From the NCBI GenBank assembly GCA_030762175.1, contig JAUJEO010000019.1, positions 2,982,001 through 3,046,000 of the forward strand: a stretch of 64,000 nucleotides of DNA. The letters are read 5' to 3'. The stretch is from Metallyticus violacea (Eukaryota; Arthropoda; Insecta; Mantodea; Metallyticidae). The notes beneath the pieces were generated by a model, which worked only from the letters and a program-made list of their open reading frames with translations, made no database searches and was not told the origin of the DNA. Made by a program: the position numbers and the translations under genes. Below are positions 23,181-37,535 of this stretch, in pieces. Each line of letters begins with the position of its first letter. The first letter of the stretch is position 1.

Positions 23181-24349
23181 ATCAAACTAGTATAATGAAA
23201 GAGAACCAGTTATCTCAAATAAGAACGGAAAAAAAGTGATTCTAACGAAGTTTCCAAACTTCGAAAAAAAATTTTTTTCTTTTCGAGATTCTTTGAGCAT
23301 AATATGCTTTACTGAGGCTATCAAACTAGCATAATGAAAGAGAACCAGTTATCTCAAATAAGAACGGAAAAAAAGTGATTCTAACGAAGTTTCCAAACTT
23401 CGAAAAAAATTTTTTTTCTTTTCGAGATTCTTTGCGCATAATATGCTTTTCTGAGGCTATCAAACCAGTATAATGAAAGAGAACCAGTTAGCTCAAATAA
23501 GAACGGAAAAAAAGTGATTCTAACGAAGTTTCCAAACTTCAAAAAAAATTTTTTTTCTTTTCGAGATTCTTTGCGCATAAAATGCTTCTCTGAGGATATC
23601 TAACTAGTATAATGAAAGAGAACCAGTTATCTCAAACAAGAACGGAAAAAAAGTGATTTAAACGAAGTTTTCAAACTTCGAAAAAAATTTTTCTTCTTTT
23701 CGAGATTCTTTGCGCATAATATGCTTTTCTGAGTCTATCAAACTAGTATAATGAAAGAGAACCAGTTATCTCAAATAAGAACGGAAAAAAGTGATTCAAA
23801 GGACGTTTCCAAACTTCGAAAAATTTTTTTTTTCTTTTCGAGATTTTTCGCGCATAATATGCTTTACTGAGGCTATCAAACTAGTATAATGAAAGAGAAC
23901 CAGTTTTCTAAAATAAGAACGGAAAAAAGTGATTAAACGACGTTTCCAAACTTCGAAAAAATTTTTTTTCTTTTCGAGATTCTTTGCGCATAATATGCTT
24001 TACTGAGACTATCAAACTAGTATAATGAAAGAGAACCAGTTATCTCAAATAAGAACGGAAAAAAGTGATTCAAACGACGTTTCCAAACTTCGAAAAAAAT
24101 TTTTTTTCTTTTCGAGTTCTTTGCGCATAATATGCTTTACTGAGGCTATCAAACTAGTATAATGAAAGAGAACCAGTTATCTCAAATAAGAACGGAAAAA
24201 AGTGATTTAAACGACGTTTCCAAACTTCGAAAAAAAATTTTTTTCTTTTCGAGATTCTTTGCGCATAATATGCTTTTCTGAGGCTATCAAACTAGTATAA
24301 TGAAAGAGAACCAGTTATCTCAAATAAGAACGGAAAAAAGTGATTCAAA

Positions 24350-27300
24350 CGACGTTTTCAAACTTGGAAAAAATTTTTTTTTCTTTTCGAGATTCTTTGC
24401 GCATAATATGCTTTACTGATGCTATCAAATTAGTATAATGAAAGAGAACCAGTTATCTCAAATAAGAACGGAAAAAAAGTGATACAAACGAAGTTTCCAA
24501 ACTTCAAAAAAAATTTTTTTTCTTTTCCACATTCTTTGCGCATAATATGCTTTTCTGAGGCTATCAAACTAGTATAATGAAAGAGAACCAGTTATCTCAA
24601 ACAAGAACGGAAAAAAAGTGATTTTAAAGAAGTTTACAAACATCGAAAAAAAAATTTCTTCTTTTCGAGATTCTTTGCGCATAATATGCTTTTCTGGGGC
24701 TATCATACTAGTATAATGAAAGAGAACCAGTTATCTCAAATAAGAACGGAAAAAAAGTGATTCTAACGAAGTTTCCAAACTTCAAAAAAAATTTTTTTTC
24801 TTTTCCACATTCTTTGCGCATAATATGCTTTTCTGAGGCTATCAAATTACTATAATGAAAGAGAACCAGTTTACTCAAATAAGAACGGAAAAAAGTAACA
24901 CAAACGACGTTTCCAAACTTCGAAAAAATTTTTTTTTCTTTTCGAGATTCTTTGCGCATAATATGCTTTACTGAGGCTATCAAACTAGTATAATGAAAGA
25001 TACCCAGTTATCTCAAATAAGAACGGAAAAAAAGTGATTCTAACGAAGTTTCCAAACTTCGAAAAAATTTTTTTTCTTTTCGAGATTCTTTGCGCTTAAT
25101 ATGCTTTTCTGAGGCTATCAAACCAGTATAATGAAAGAGAACCAGTTAGCTCAAATAAGAACGGAAAAAAAGTGATTCTAACGAAGTTTCCAAACTTCGA
25201 AAAAATTTTTTTTTCTTTTCGAGATTCTTTGCGCATAATATGCTTTACTGATGCTATCAAACTAGTATAATGAAAGAGAACCAGTTATCTCAAATTAGAA
25301 CGGAAAAAAAGTGATTCTCAGGAAGTTTCCAAACTTCGAAAAAATTTTTTTTTTATTTCGAAATTCTTTGCGCATAATATGCTTTTCTGAGGCTATCAAA
25401 CTAGTATAATGAAAGAGAACCAGTTATCTCAAATAAGAACGAAAAAAAAGTGATTCTAAAGAAGTTTCCTAACTTCAAAAAAAAAATTTTTTCTTTTCGA
25501 GATTCTTTGCGCTTAATATGCTTTTCTGAGGCTATCAAACTAGTATAATGAAAGAGAACCAGTTATCTCAAATAAGAACGGAAAAAAAGTGATTCTAACG
25601 AGGTTTCCAAACTTCGAAAAAAATTTTTTTTCTTTTCGAGATTCTTTGCGCATAATATGCTTTTCTGAGGCTATCAAACCAGTATAATGAAAGAGAACCA
25701 GTTAGCTCAAATAAGAACGGAAAAAAGTGATTCTAACGAAGTTTCCAAACTTCAAAAAAAATTTTTTTTCCTTTCGAGATTCTTTGCGCATAAAATGCTT
25801 CTCTGAGGCTATCAAACTAGTATAATGAAAGAGAACCAGTTATCTCAAACAAGAACGGAAAAAAAGTGATTTAAACGAAGTTTCCAAACTTCGAAAAAAA
25901 TTTTTCTTCTTTTCGAGATTCTTTGCGCATAATATGCTTTTCTGAGGCTATCAAACTAGTATAATGAAAGAGAACCAGTTATCTCAAATAAGAACGGAAA
26001 AAAGTGATTCAAACGACGTTTCCAAACTTCGAAAAAATTTTTTTTTATCTTTTCGAGATTCTTTGCGCATAATATGCTTTTCTGAGGCTATCAAACTGTA
26101 TAATGAAAGAGAACTAGTTATCTCAAATAAGATCGGGAAAAAGTGATTCTAACGACGTTTCCAAACTTCGAAAAAAATTTTTTTCTTTTCGAGATTCTTT
26201 GCGCATAATATGCTTTTCTGAGGCTATCAAACTACTATAATGAAAGAGAACCAGTTATCTCAAATAAGAACGGAAAAAAGTGATTTAAACGACGGTTCCA
26301 AACTTCGAAAAATTTTTTTTTCTTTTCCAGATTCTTTGCGCATAATATGCTTTACTGAGGCTATCAAACTAGTATAATGAAAGAGAACCAGTTATCTCAA
26401 ATAAGAACGGAAAAAAGTGATTCAAACGACGTTTCCAAACTTCGAAAAAAATTTTTTTTCTTTTCGAGATTCTTTGCGCATAATATGCTTTACTGAGGCT
26501 ATTAAACTAGTATAATGAAAGAGAACCAGTTATCTCAAATAAGAACGGAAAAAAGTGATTTAAACGACGTTTCCAAACTTCGAAAAAAATTTTTTTCTTT
26601 TCGAGATTCTTTGCGCTTAATATGCTTTACTGAGGCTATCAAACTAGTATAATGAAAGAGAACCAGTTATCTCAAATAAGAACGGAAAAAAGTGATTCAA
26701 ACGACGTTTCCAAACTTCGAAAAAAATTTTTTTTCTTTTCGAGATTCTTTGCGCATAATATGCTTTACTGAGGCTATCAAACTAGTATAATGAAAGAGAA
26801 CCAGTTATCTCAAATAAGAACGGAAAAAAGTGATTCAAACGACGTTTCCAAACTTCGAAAAAATTTTTTTTCTTTTCGAGATTCTTTGCGCATAATATGC
26901 TTTACTGAGGCTATCAAACTAGTATAATGAAAGAGAACCAGTTATCTGAAATAAGAACGGAAAAAAGTGATTGAAACGACGTTTCCAAACTTCGAAAAAA
27001 ATTTTTTTTCTTTTCGAGATTCTTTGCGCATAATATGCTTTACTGAGGCTATCAAACTAGTATGATGAAAGAGAACCAGTTATCTCAAATAAGAACGGAA
27101 AAAAAGTGATTCTAAGGAAGTTTCCAAACTTCGAAAAAAAATTTTTTTCATTTCGAGATTCTTTGCGCATAATATGCTTCTCTGAGGCTATCAAACTACT
27201 ATAATGAAAGAGAACCAGTTATCTCAAATAAGAACGGAAAAAAGTGATTCAAACGACGTTTCCAAACTTCGAAAAAATTTTTTTTTCTTTTCGAGATTCT

Positions 27301-27808
27301 TTGCGCATAATATGCTTTACTGAGGCTATCAAAGTAGTATAATGAAAGAGAACCAGTTATCTGAAATATGAACGGAAAAAAAGTGATTCAAACGAAGTTT
27401 CCAAACTTCGAAAAAAAAATTTTTTCTTTTCGAGATTCTTTGCGCATAATATGCTCTTCTGAGGCTATCAAACTAGTATAATGAAAGAGAACCAGTTATC
27501 TCAAATAAGAACGGAAAAAAAGTGATTCTAACGAAGTTTCCAAACTTCGAAAAAAATTTTTTTTCTTTTCGAGATTCTTTGCGCATAATATGCTTTTCTG
27601 AGGCTATCAAACCAGTATAATGAAAGAGAACCAGTTAGCTCAAATAAGAACGGAAAAAAAGTGATTCTAACGAAGTTTCCAAACTTCAAAAAAAATTTTT
27701 TTTCTTTTCGAGATTCTTTGCGCATAAAATGCTTCTCTGAGGCTATCAAACTAGTATAATGAAAGAGAACCAGTTAAATCAAATAAGAACGGAAAAAAGT
27801 GATTCAAA
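24350..27808. repeat. 25-monomer unit, copy 1 (3,458 bp)
   Basis: Begins at GACGTTTTCAAACTTGG followed by ACTGATGCTATCAAATTAG. The same order restarts about 3,458 bp later. Private changes include TATCATACTAG at about 24,702 and GATACCCAG at about 24,999. Confidence 0.85.
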
Positions 27809-30800
27809 CGACGTTTTCAAACTTGGAAAAAATTTTTTTTTCTTTTCGAGATTCTTTGCGCATAATATGCTTTACTGATGCTATCAAATTAGTATAATGA
27901 AAGAGAACCAGTTATCTCAAATAAGAACGGAAAAAAAGTGATACAAAAAAGTTTCCAAACTTCAAAAAAAATTTTTTTTCTTTTCCACATTCTTTGCGCA
28001 TAATATGCTTTTCTGAGGCTATCAAACTAGTATAATGAAAGAGAACCAGTTATCTCAAACAAGAACGAAAAAAAAGTGATTTTAAAGAAGTTTACAAACA
28101 TCGAAAAAAAAATTTCTTCTTTTCGAGATTCTTTGCGCATAATATGCTTTTCTGGGGCTATCAAACTAGTATAATGAAAGAGAACCAGTTATCTCAAATA
28201 AGAAGGGAAAAAAAGTGATTCTAACGAAGTTTCCAAACTTCAAAAAAAATTTTTTTTCTTTTCCACATTCTTTGCGCATAATATGCTTTTCTGAGGCTAT
28301 CAAACTACTATAATGAAAGAGAACCAGTTTACTCAAATAAGAACGGAAAAAAGTAACACAAACGACGTTTCCAAACTTCGAAAAAATTTTTTTTTCTTTT
28401 CGAGATTCTTTGCGCATAATATGCTTTACTGAGGCTATCAAACTAGTATAATGAAAGAGAACCAGTTATCTCAAATAAGAACGGAAAAAAAGTGATTCTA
28501 ACGAAGTTTCCAAACTTCGAAAAAATTTTTTTTCTTTTCGAGATTCTTTGCGCTTAATATGCTTTTCTGAGGCTATCAAACCAGTATAATGAAAGAGAAC
28601 CAGTTAGCTCAAATAAGAACGGAAAAAAAGTGATTCTAACGAAGTTTCCAAACTTCGAAAAAAATTTTTTTTCTTTTCGAGATTCTTTGCGCATAATATG
28701 CTTTACTGATGCTATCAAACTAGTATAATGAAAGAGAACCAGTTATCTCAAATTAGAACGGAAAAAAAGTGATTCTCAGGAAGTTTCCAAACTTCGAAAA
28801 AAATTTTTTTTTATTTCGAAATTCTTTGCGCATAATATGCTTTTCTGAGGCTATCAAACTAGTATAATGAAAGAGAACCAGTTATCTCAAATAAGAACGA
28901 AAAAAAAGTGATTCTAAAGAAGTTTCCTAACTTCAAAAAAAAAATTTTTTCTTTTCGAGATTCTTTGCGCTTAATATGCTTTTCTGAGGCTATCAAACTA
29001 GTATAATGAAAGAGAACCAGTTATCTCAAATAAGAACGGAAAAAAAGTGATTCTAACGAGGTTTCCAAACTTCGAAAAAAATTTTTTTTCTTTTCGAGAT
29101 TCTTTGCGCATAATATGCTTTTCTGAGGCTATCAAACCAGTATAATGAAAGAGAACCAGTTAGCTCAAATAAGAACGGAAAAAAGTGATTCTAACGAAGT
29201 TTCCAAACTTCAAAAAAAATTTTTTTTCTTTTCGAGATTCTTTGCGCATAAAATGCTTCTCTGAGGCTATCAAACTAGTATAATGAAAGAGAACCAGTTA
29301 TCTCAAACAAGAACGGAAAAAAAGTGATTTAAACGAAGTTTCCAAACTTCGAAAAAACTTTTTCTTCTTTTCGAGATTCTTTGCGCATAATATGCTTTTC
29401 TGAGGCTATCAAACTAGTATAATGAAAGAGAACCAGTTATCTCAAATAAGAACGGAAAAAAGTGATTCAAACGACGTTTCCAAACTTCGAAAAAATTTTT
29501 TTTTATCTTTTCGAGATTCTTTGCGCATAATATGCTTTTCTGAGGCTATCAAACTGTATAATGAAAGAGAACTAGTTATCTCAAATAAGATCGGGAAAAA
29601 GTGATTCTAACGACGTTTCCAAACTTCGAAAAAAATTTTTTTCTTTTCGAGATTCTTTGCGCATAATATGCTTTTCTGAGGCTATCAAACTACTATAATG
29701 AAAGAGAACCAGTTATCTCAAATAAGAACGGAAAAAAGTGATTTAAACGACGTTTCCAAACTTCGAAAAAATTTTTTTTCTTTTCGAGATTCTTTGCGCA
29801 TAATATGCTTTACTGAGGCTATCAAACTAGTATAATGAAAGAGAACCAGTTATCTCAAATAAGAACGGAAAAAAGTGATTCAAACGACGTTTCCAAACTT
29901 CGAAAAAAAATTTTTTTCTTTTCGAGATTCTTTGCGCATAATATGCTTTACTGAGGCTATTAAACTAGTATAATGAAAGAGAACCAGTTATCTCAAATAA
30001 GAACGGAAAAAAGTGATTTAAACGACGTTTCCAAACTTCGAAAAAAATTTTTTTCTTTTCGAGATTCTTTGCGCTTAATATGCTTTACTGAGGCTATCAA
30101 ACTAGTATAATGAAAGAGAACCAGTTATCTCAAATAAGAACGGAAAAAAGTGATTCAAACGACGTTTCCAAACTTCGAAAAAATTTTTTTTTCTTTTCGA
30201 GATTCTTTGCGCATAATATGCTTTACTGAGGCTATCAAACTAGTATAGTGAAAGAGAACCAGTTATCTCAAATAAGAACGGAAAAAAGTGATTCAAACGA
30301 CGTTTCCAAACTTCGAAAAAAATTTTTTTCTTTTCGAGATTCTTTGCGCATTATATGCTTTACTGAGGCTATCAAACTAGTATAATGAAAGAGAACCAGT
30401 TATCTCAAATAAGAACGGAAAAAAAGTGATTCTAAGGAAGTTTCCAAACTTCGAAAAAAAATTTTTTTCATTTCGAGATTCTTTGCGCATAATATGCTTC
30501 TCTGAGGCTATCAAACTACTATAATGAAAGAGAACCAGTTATCTCAAATAAGAACGGAAAAAAGTGATTCAAACGACGTTTCCAAACTTCGAAAAAAATT
30601 TTTTTTCTTTTCGAGATTCTTTGCGCATAATATGCTTTTCTGAGGCTATCAAACCAGTATAATGAAAGAGAACCAGTTAGCTCAAATAAGAACGGAAAAA
30701 AAGTGATTCTAACGAAGTTTCCAAACTTCAAAAAAAATTTTTTTTCTTTTCGAGATTCTTTGCGCATAAAATGCTTCTCTGAGGCTATCAAACTAGTATA

Positions 30801-30850
30801 ATGAAAGAGAACCAGTTAAATCAAATAAGAACGGAAAAAAGTGATTCAAA
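27809..30850. repeat. 22-monomer unit, copy 2 (3,042 bp)
   Basis: Same order as copy 1, preceded by the variant CAGTTAAATC (27,771). It lacks exactly three monomers (3,458 minus 3,042 is 416 bp) near 30,570-30,640, where an ACG-type monomer joins directly to the AAACCAGTATAATG type. It has a private GATACAAAAAAG deletion at about 27,942. Confidence 0.85.
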
Positions 30851-33800
30851 CGACGTTTTCAAACTTGGAAAAAAATTTTTTTCTTTTCGAGATTCTTTGC
30901 GCATAATATGCTTTACTGATGCTATCAAATTAGTATAATGAAAGAGAACCAGTTATCTCAAATAAGAACGGAAAAAAAGTGATACAAACGAAGTTTCCAA
31001 ACTTCAAAAAAAATTTTTTTTCTTTTCCACATTCTTTGCGCATAATATGCTTTTCTGAGGCTATCAAACTAGTATAATGAAAGAGAACCAGTTATCTCAA
31101 ACAAGAACGGAAAAAAAGTGATTTTAAAGAAGTTTACAAACATCGAAAAAAAAATTTCTTCTTTTCGAGATTCTTTGCGCATAATATGCTTTTCTGGGGC
31201 TATCAAACTAGTATAATGAAAGAGAACCAGTTATCTCAAATAAGAACGGAAAAAAAGTGATTCTAACGAAGTTTCCAAACTTCAAAAAAAATTTTTTTTC
31301 TTTTCCACATTCTTTGCGCATAATATGCTTTTCTGAGGCTATCAAACTACTATAATGAAAGAGAACCAGTTTACTCAAATAAGAACGGAAAAAAGTAACA
31401 CAAACGACGTTTCCAAACTTCGAAAAAATTTTTTTTTCTTTTCGAGATTCTTTGCGCATAATATGCTTTACTGAGGCTATCAAACTAGTATAATGAAAGA
31501 GAACCAGTTATCTCAAATAAGAACGGAAAAAAAGTGATTCTAACGAAGTTTCCAAACTTCTAAAAAATTTTTTTTCTGTTCGAGATTCTTTGCGCTTAAT
31601 ATGCTTTTCTGAGGCTATCAAACCAGTATAATGAAAGAGAACCAGTTAGCTCAAATAAGAACGGAAAAAAAGTGATTCTAACGAAGTTTCCAAACTTCGA
31701 AAAAAATTTTTTTTCTTTTCCAGATTCTTTGCGCATAATATGCTTTACTGATGCTATCAAACTAGTATAATGAAAGAGAACCAGTTATCTCAAATTAGAA
31801 CGGAAAAAAAGTGATTCTCAGGAAGTTTCCAAACTTCGAAAAAATTTTTTTTTTATTTCGAAATTCTTTGCGCATAATATGCTTTTCTGAGGCTATCAAA
31901 CTAGTATAATGAAAGAGAACCAGTTATCTCAAATAAGAACGAAAAAAAAGTGATTCTAAAGAAGTTTCCTAACTTCAAAAAAAAAATTTTTTCTTTTCGA
32001 GATTCTTTGCGCTTAATATGCTTTTCTGAGGCTATCAAACTAGTATAATGAAAGAGAACCAGTTATCTCAAATAAGAACGGAAAAAAAGTGATTCTAACG
32101 AGGTTTCCAAACTTCGAAAAAAATTTTTTTTCTTTTCGAGATTCTTTGCGCATAATATGCTTTTCTGAGGCTATCAAACCAGTATAATGAAAGAGAACCA
32201 GTTAGCTCAAATAAGAACGGAAAAAAGTGATTCTAACGAAGTTTCCAAACTTCAAAAAAAATTTTTTTTCTTTTCGAGATTCTTTGCGCATAAAATGCTT
32301 CTCTGAGGCTATCAAACTAGTATAATGAAAGAGAACCAGTTATCTCAAACAAGAACGGAAAAAAAGTGATTTAAACGAAGTTTCCAAACTTCGAAAAAAA
32401 TTTTTCTTCTTTTCGAGATTCTTTGCGCATAATATGCTTTTCTGAGGCTATCAAACTAGTATAATGAAAGAGAACCAGTTATCTCAAATAAGAACGGAAA
32501 AAAGTGATTCAAACGACGTTTCCAAACTTCGAAAAAATTTTTTTTTATCTTTTCGAGATTCTTTGCGCATAATATGCTTTTCTGAGGCTATCAAACTGTG
32601 TAATGAAAGAGAACTAGTTATCTCAAATAAGATCGGGAAAAAGTGATTCTAACGACGTTTCCAAACTTCGAAAAAAATTTTTTTCTTTTCGAGATTCTTT
32701 GCGCATAATATGCTTTTCTGAGGCTATCAAAATACTATAATGAAAGAGAACCAGTTATCTCAAATAAGAACGGAAAAAAGTGATTTAAACGACGTTTCCA
32801 AACTTCGAAAAAATTTTTTTTCTTTTCGAGATTCTTTGCGCATAATATGCTTTACTGAGGCTATCAAACTAGTATAATGAAAGAGAACCAGTTATCTCAA
32901 ATAAGAACGGAAAAAAGTGATTCAAACGACGTTTCCAAACTTCGAAAAAAAATTTTTTTCTTTTCGAGATTCTTTGCGCATAATATGCTTTACTGAGGCT
33001 ATTAAACTAGTATAATGAAAGAGAACCAGTTATCTCAAATAAGAACGGAAAAAAGTGATTTAAACGACGTTTCCAAACTTCGAAAAAAAATTTTTTCTTT
33101 TCGAGATTCTTTGCGCTTAATATGCTTTACTGAGGCTATCAAACTAGTATAATGAAAGAGAACCAGTTATCTCAAATAAGAACGGAAAAAAGTGATTCAA
33201 ACGACGTTTCCAAACTTCGAAAAAAATTTTTTTTCTTTTCGAGATTCTTTGCGCATAATATGCTTTACTGAGGCTATCAAACTAGTATAGTGAAAGAGAA
33301 CCAGTTATCTCAAATAAGAACGGAAAAAAGTGATTCAAACGACGTTTCCAAACTTCGAAAAAAATTTTTTTCTTTTCGAGATTCTTTGCGCATAATATGC
33401 TTTACTGAGGCTATCAAACTAGTATAATGAAAGAGAACCATTTATCTGAAATAAGAACGGAAAAAAGTGATTGAAACGACGTTTCCAAACTTCGAAAAAA
33501 TTTTTTTTCTTTTCGAGATTCTTTGCGCATAATATGCTTTACTGAGGCTATCAAACTAGTATAATGAAAGAGAACCAGTTATCTCAAATAAGAACGGAAA
33601 AAAAGTGATTCTAAGGAAGTTTCCAAACTTCGAAAAAAAATTTTTTTCATTTCGAGATTCTTTGCGCATAATATGCTTCTCTGAGGCTATCAAACTACTA
33701 TAATGAAAGAGAACCAGTTATCTCAAATAAGAACGGAAAAAAGTGATTCAAACGACGTTTCCAAACTTCGAAAAAAATGTTTTTTCTTTTCGAGATTCTT

Positions 33801-34250
33801 TGCGCATAATATGCTTTACTGAGGCTATCAAAGTAGTATAATGAAAGAGAACCAGTTATCTGAAATATGAACGGAAAAAAGTGATTCAGACGAAGTTTCC
33901 AAACTTCGAAAAAAAATTTTTTTCTTTTCGAGATTCTTTGCGCATAATATGCTCTTCTGAGGCTATCAAACTAGTATAATGAAAGAGAACCAGTTATCTC
34001 AAATAAGAACGGAAAAAAAGTGATTCTAACGAAGTTTCCAAACTTCGAAAAAAATTTTTTTTCTTTTCGAGATTTTTTGCGCATAATATGCTTTTCTGAG
34101 GCTATCAAACCAGTATAATGAAAGAGAACCAGTTAGCTCAAATAAGAACGGAAAAAAAGTGATTCTAACGAAGTTTCCAAACTTCAAAAAAAATTTTTTT
34201 TCTTTTCGAGATTCTTTGCGCATAAAATGCTTCTCTGAGGCTATCAAACT
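30851..34250. repeat. 25-monomer unit, copy 3
   Basis: Third copy, preceded by CAGTTAAATC at 30,813, which is 3,042 bp after the previous one. It keeps the three monomers missing from copy 2: CTGAAATATGAACGG at 33,860 lies 6,499 bp after its partner at 27,361, the sum of both unit lengths. The right edge is approximate. Confidence 0.8.
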
Positions 34251-35763
34251 AGTATAATGAAAGAGAACCAGTTATCTCAAACAAGAACGGAAAAAAAGTG
34301 ATTTAAACGAAGTTTCCAAACTTCGAAAAAAATTTTTCTTCTTTTCGAGATTCTTTGCGCATAATATGCTTTTCTGAGTCTATCAAACTAGTATAATGAA
34401 AGAGAACCAGTTATCTCAAATAAGAACGGAAAAAAGTGATTGAAACGACGTTTCCAAACTTCGAAAAAACTTTTTTTTCTTTTCGAGATTCTTTGCGAAT
34501 AAAATGCTTTACTGAGGCTATCAAACTAGTATAATGAAAGAGAACCAGTTATCTCAAATAAGAATGGAAAAAAGTGATTCTAACGAAGTTTCCAAACTTC
34601 GAAAAAAATTTTTTTTCTTTTCGAGATTCTTTGCGCATAATATGCTTTACTGATGCTATCAAACTAGTATAATGAAAGAGAACCAGTTATCTCAAATTAG
34701 AACGGAAAAAAAGTGATTCTCAGGAAGTTTCCAAACTTCGAAAAAAATTTTTTTTTATTTCGAAATTCTTTGCGCATAATATGCTTTTCTGAGGCTATCA
34801 AACTAGTATAATGAAAGAGAACCAGTTATCTCAAATAAGAACGAAAAAAAAGTGATTCAAAAGAAGTTTCCTAACTTCAAAAAAAAAATTTTTTCTTTTC
34901 GAGATTCTTTGCGCTTAATATGCTTTTCTGAGGCTATCAAACTAGTATAATGAAAGAGAACTAGTTATCTCAAATAAGAACGGAAAAAAGTGATTCTAAC
35001 GACGTTTCCAAACTTCGAAAAAAATTTTTTTTCATTTCGAGATTCTTTGCGCATAATATGCTTTACTGAGGCTATCAAACTAGTATAATGAAAGAGAACT
35101 AGTTATCTCAAATAAGAACGGAAAAAAGTGATTCAAACGACGTTTCCAAACTTCGAAAAAAAATTTTTTTCTTTTCGAGATTCTTTGCGCATAATATGCT
35201 TTACTGAGGCTATCAAACTAGTATAATGAAAGAGAACCAGTTATCTCAAATAAGAACGGAAAAAAGTGATTCAAACGACGTTTCCAAACTTCGAAAAAAA
35301 TTTTTTTTCAATTCGAGATTCTTTGCGCATAATATGCTTTACTGAGGCTATCAAACTAGTATAATGAAAGAGAACCAGTTATCTCAAATAAGAACGGAAA
35401 AAAATGATTGAAACGACGTTTCCAAACTTCGAAAAAAATTTTTTTTCTTTTCGAGATTCTTTGCGCATAATATGCTTTACTGAGGCTATCAAACTAGTAT
35501 AATGAAAGAGAACCAGTTATCTCAAATAAGAATGGAAAAAAAGTGATTCTAAGGAAGTTTCCAAACTTCGAAAAAAATTTTTTTCATTTCGAGATTCTTT
35601 GCGCATAATATGCTTTTCTGAGGCTATCAAACTACTATAATGAAAGAGAACCAGTTATCTCAAATAAGAACGGAAAAAAGTGATTCAAACGACGTTTCCA
35701 AACTTCGAAAAGAATTTTTTTTCTTTTCGAGATTCTTTGCGCATAATATGCTTTACTGTGGCT

Positions 35764-35820
35764 ATCAAAAAATTTTTTTCTTTTCGAGATTCTTTGCGCA
35801 TAATATGCTCTTCTGAGGCT
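35764..35820. repeat. Truncated 57-bp monomer, copy 6
   Basis: Same breakpoint; 12,640 bp after copy 5, the longest interval without one (91 full monomers). It lies in the super-unit repeated at +2,683 and +11,032 bp. Confidence 0.95.
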
Positions 35821-37535
35821 ATCAAACTAGTATAATGAAAGAGAACCAGTTATCTCAAATAAGAACGAAAAAAAGTGATTCTAACGAAGTTTCCAAACTT
35901 CGAAAAAAATTTTTTTTCTTTTCGAGATTCTTTGAGCATAATATGCTTTACTGAGGCTATCAAACTAGCATAATGAAAGAGAACCAGTTATCTCAAATAA
36001 GAACGGAAAAAAAGTGATTCTAACGAAGTTTCCAAACTTCGAAAAAAATTTTTTTTATTTTCGAGATTCTTTGCGCATAATATGCTTTTCTGAGGCTATC
36101 AAACCAGTATAATGAAAGAGAACCAGTTAGCTCAAATAAGAACGGAAAAAAAGTGATTCTAACGAAGTTTCCAAACTTCAAAAAAATTTTTTTTCTTTTC
36201 GAGATTCTTTGCGCATAAAATGCTTCTCTGAGGATATCAAACTAGTATAATGAAAGAGAACCAGTTATCTCAAACAAGAACGGAAAAAAAGTGATTTAAA
36301 CGAAGTTTCCAAACTTCGAAAAAAATTTTTCTTCTTTTCGAGATTCTTTGCGCATAATATGCTTTTCTGAGTCTATCAAACTAGTATAATGAAAGAGAAC
36401 CAGTTATCTCAAATAAGAACGGAAAAAAGTGATTCAAAGGACGTTTCCAAACTTAGAAAAATTTTTTTTTTCTTTTCGAGATTTTTCGCGCATAATATGC
36501 TTTACTGAGGCTATCAAACTAGTATAATGAAAGAGAACCAGTTATCTCAAACAAGAACGGAAAAAAAGTGATTCTAACGAAGTTTCCAAACTTCGAAAAA
36601 AATTTTTTTTCTTTTCGAGATTCTTTGCGAATAATATGCTTTTCTGAGGCTATCAAACTGTATAATGAAAGAGAACTAGTTATCTCAAATAAGAACAGAA
36701 AAAAGTGATTCTAACGACGTTTCCAAACTTCGAAAAAAAATTTTTTTCTTTTAGAGATTCTTTGCGCATAATATGCTTTTCTGAGGCTATCAAACTACTA
36801 TAATGAAAGAGAACCAGTTTTCTCAAATAAGAACGGAAAAAAGTGATTTAAACGACGTTTCCAAACTTCGAAAAAATTTTTTTTCTTTTCGAGATTCTTT
36901 GCGCATAATATGCTTTACTGAGACTATCAAAATAGTATAATGAAAGAGAACCAGTTATCTCAAATAAGAACGGAAAAAGTGATTCAAACGACGTTTCCAA
37001 ACTTCGAAAAAAAATTTTTTTCTTTTCGAGATTCTTTGCGCATAATATGCTTTACTGAGGCTATCAAACTAGTATAATGAAAGAGAACCAGTTATCTCAA
37101 ATAAGAACGGAAAAAAAGTGATACAAACGAAGTTTCCAAACTTCAAAAAAAATTTTTTTTCTTTTCCACATTCTTTGCGCATAATATGCTTTCCTGAGGC
37201 TATCAAACTAGTATAATGAAAGAGAACCAGTTATCTCAAACAAGAACGGAAAAAAAGTGATTTTAAAGAAGTTTACAAACATCGAAAAAAAAATTTCTTC
37301 TTTTCGAGATTCTTTGCGCATAATATGCTTTTCTGGGGCTATCAAACTAGTATAATGAAAGAGAACCAGTTATCTCAAATAAGAACGGAAAAAAAGTGAT
37401 TCTAACGAAGTTTCCAAACTTCAAAAAAAATTTTTTTTCTTTTCCACATTCTTTGCGCATAATATGCTTTTCTGAGGCTATCAAACTACTATAATGATAG
37501 AGAACCAGTTATCTCAAATAAGAACGGAAAAAAGT

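Larger units (their letters stand above)
23181..35763. repeat. Higher-order interval 5, 91 monomers
   Basis: The longest stretch without a truncated monomer. From 24.35 kb it consists of three successive copies of a 22-25-monomer unit, and its right part is the left end of the large super-unit repeated at +11 kb. Characteristic linked variants are AAAGTAACACAAACG, CAGTTTACTC, CTGATGCTATCAAATTAG and CTGAAATATGAACGG. No gene in this stretch. Confidence 0.86.
29030..37535. repeat. Super-unit A, about 8.5 kb, complete
   Basis: Repeated at 40.22-48.57 kb at an offset of 11,170 bp in its left part and 11,032 bp in its right part. The private change GAAAAAACTTTTTCTTC at 29,351 is shared with 37,838 and about 40,520 and with no comparable monomer elsewhere (25.9 and 32.4 kb have the ordinary form). 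ATAATGATAGAG at 37,491 is likewise shared with about 40,174 and 48,523. It contains truncated monomer 6. Confidence 0.87.
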
